Shown here in pieces: positions 6,476 through 6,785 of a DNA stretch of 6,785 bases; the first letter of the stretch is position 1, and the number at the start of each line of letters is the position of its first letter. A model generated the notes under the pieces. It was not told the origin of the DNA, did not search any database, and saw nothing but the letters and a program-made list of their open reading frames with translations. The position numbers and the translations under genes are program-made. Source of the stretch: Flavobacteriaceae bacterium (GTDB lineage Bacteria; Bacteroidota; Bacteroidia; Flavobacteriales; Flavobacteriaceae); assembly GCA_947472705.1 (NCBI GenBank), contig CANJDA010000117.1, positions 1 through 6,785 of the forward strand, read 5' to 3'.

Positions 6476-6574
6476 TAAGCAATTCCATAAATAATGAACA
6501 GAACTGTCCTTTTTTGAAAGCTGTTTATATTCTTTTTATAAATTCGAGATATAAAATAAGCAATTCAAATAATG
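6476..6574. repeat. Pair of imperfect short direct repeats
   Basis: The stretch 6476-6496 (TAAGCAATTC, CAT, then AAATAATG with overlapping bases) recurs at 6557-6574 with three bases deleted, 81 bp apart. A second pair, TAAATTCGA, occurs at 6539-6547 and 6586-6594. In an AT-rich spacer such short matches can arise by chance, but the first pair is 18 matching bases with one gap. Confidence 0.4.
6514..6542 (+). promoter_or_regulatory. Weak candidate plus-strand promoter before the second repeat copy
   Basis: TTGAAA (6514-6519) and TATAAA (6537-6542) are separated by exactly 17 bp, the spacing of a classic sigma-70 promoter, and point toward the second copy of the GT-C-like gene start. In Bacteroidota the housekeeping sigma factor prefers TAnnTTTG, which is not met well here (TAAATTCG at 6540-6547 differs at one of the fixed positions). 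In such an AT-rich region this may be coincidence. Confidence 0.22.
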
Positions 6575-6604
6575 CGATTCAAAGGTAAATTCGAATTTGT
6601 GTTG

Positions 6605-6661
6605 TGTAATATTTTAGAGTCTTCTGTGAAATTTTTGAGTGCTTTTTTAAAACCTTTTTGA
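6605..6661 (+). pseudogene. Possible 3' remnant of a second radical SAM gene
   Basis: In the frame that ends at the TGA 6659-6661, the last residues read ILESSVKFLSAFLKPF, against ILQSPVKTLNAFLKPF at the end of the radical SAM gene. The last six codons are identical because they lie in the exact repeat. The ten codons before them (6611-6640) share six identical residues with different codons (for example GTG/GTT and TTG/CTA), as expected of a diverged homologue rather than a copy. Similarity fades before about 6608 and the frame is closed by TAA at 6557, so no catalytic part is present. It may be a decayed tail, or a sign of joining to a related locus. An ATG at 6572 opens a 29-residue frame through it. 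Confidence 0.4.
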
Positions 6662-6785
6662 TTGAAAAAAAAGCACGTTTTTTTTCTTGTCCTTACGTTT
6701 ACTTTGTTGCTAACTGGAAGATTATGGATAGCTGGTACGGGTTATTTGGAAGACCAGGATGAGTTTCTCTATATTTGGATTCACC
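6640..6785. repeat. Exact 146-bp direct repeat, terminal copy
   Basis: Identical to 3095-3240 and running to the last base of the window. It carries the last radical SAM codons with TGA and the start of the GT-C-like frame. That the copy ends precisely at the contig edge is what a repeat-limited assembly stop would produce, but it is also what any real second copy would look like when cut by the window. Confidence 0.97.
6662..6785 (+). CDS. Second copy of the GT-C-like gene start, 3' truncated by window edge
   Basis: Starting at the TTG directly after the TGA, the frame gives the same first 41 residues as the gene at 3117: lysine-rich start, first membrane helix, and the GYLEDQDEFLY acidic motif. 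It then runs off the window, so whether the rest is identical, diverged or absent cannot be seen. If real, it is a tandem duplicate separated from the first copy by the convergent sulfotransferase-like gene. If an assembly artefact, it is the same gene seen twice. Confidence 0.5.
   Translation, partial: MKKKHVFFLVLTFTLLLTGRLWIAGTGYLEDQDEFLYIWIH

Larger units (their letters stand above)
6355..6639. other. Upstream intergenic region of the sulfotransferase-like gene
   Basis: About 285 bp without a convincing full gene. It contains the candidate minus-strand promoter box, two sets of short direct repeats, a perfect 12-bp palindrome AAATTCGAATTT (6587-6598), and, at its right end, codons resembling the tail of the radical SAM gene. 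A seven-codon frame (ATG 6494 to TGA, MNRTVLF) is also present but nothing supports it as a gene. Confidence 0.6.

Noticed and set aside
3095..6639. A 3545-bp mobile or circular element
   Set aside because: The unit has no transposase, integrase or replication gene, no terminal inverted repeats and no target-site duplication; only the shared 146 bp supports it.
1..6785. CRISPR array, tRNA, rRNA or riboswitch
   Set aside because: No regularly spaced repeats, no cloverleaf-like segment and no ribosomal RNA stretch were seen on either strand.

Overview
The window is an AT-rich bacterial contig fragment that looks like Bacteroidota. Starts lack obvious Shine-Dalgarno sequences and have A-rich leaders, TTG is used as a start codon, a TAnnTTTG-type -7 promoter box is present, and the proteins resemble Bacteroidota membrane and envelope families. 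The species cannot be named from the sequence alone.

Layout. Bases 1-3116 and on to 4682 carry five tightly packed plus-strand genes that read like one operon. They are: the 3' part of a family 2 glycosyltransferase (polyprenol-phosphate-sugar synthase-like, cut by the window start); a small protein with one N-terminal membrane segment; a multi-pass membrane protein resembling HTTM/vitamin-K-carboxylase-like proteins; a radical SAM enzyme with an extra C-terminal cysteine set; and a GT-C-like polytopic membrane protein with a cysteine-containing soluble tail. The last two genes abut exactly (TGA then TTG). A 79-bp convergent spacer follows. The minus-strand gene at 4762-6354 encodes a secreted arylsulfotransferase-like beta-propeller protein with a C-terminal Ig-like segment. 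Its upstream region (6355-6639) is non-coding apart from very short frames, and holds a candidate promoter and small direct repeats.

The most notable structure is at the right end. The last 146 bases (6640-6785) are an exact copy of 3095-3240, the junction between the radical SAM and GT-C-like genes. Just upstream of this second copy, about ten codons resemble the radical SAM C-terminus but are diverged. This suggests either a second, related gene pair downstream whose front gene has been reduced to its tail, or a join between related loci made by the assembler.

Together the genes fit a cell-envelope locus. A glycosyltransferase would make a lipid-linked sugar, the GT-C-like protein would transfer a sugar on the outer face of the inner membrane, and the radical SAM, HTTM-like and sulfotransferase-like proteins would modify a lipid, sugar or peptide. 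That joint role is inference; no substrate can be read from the sequence.
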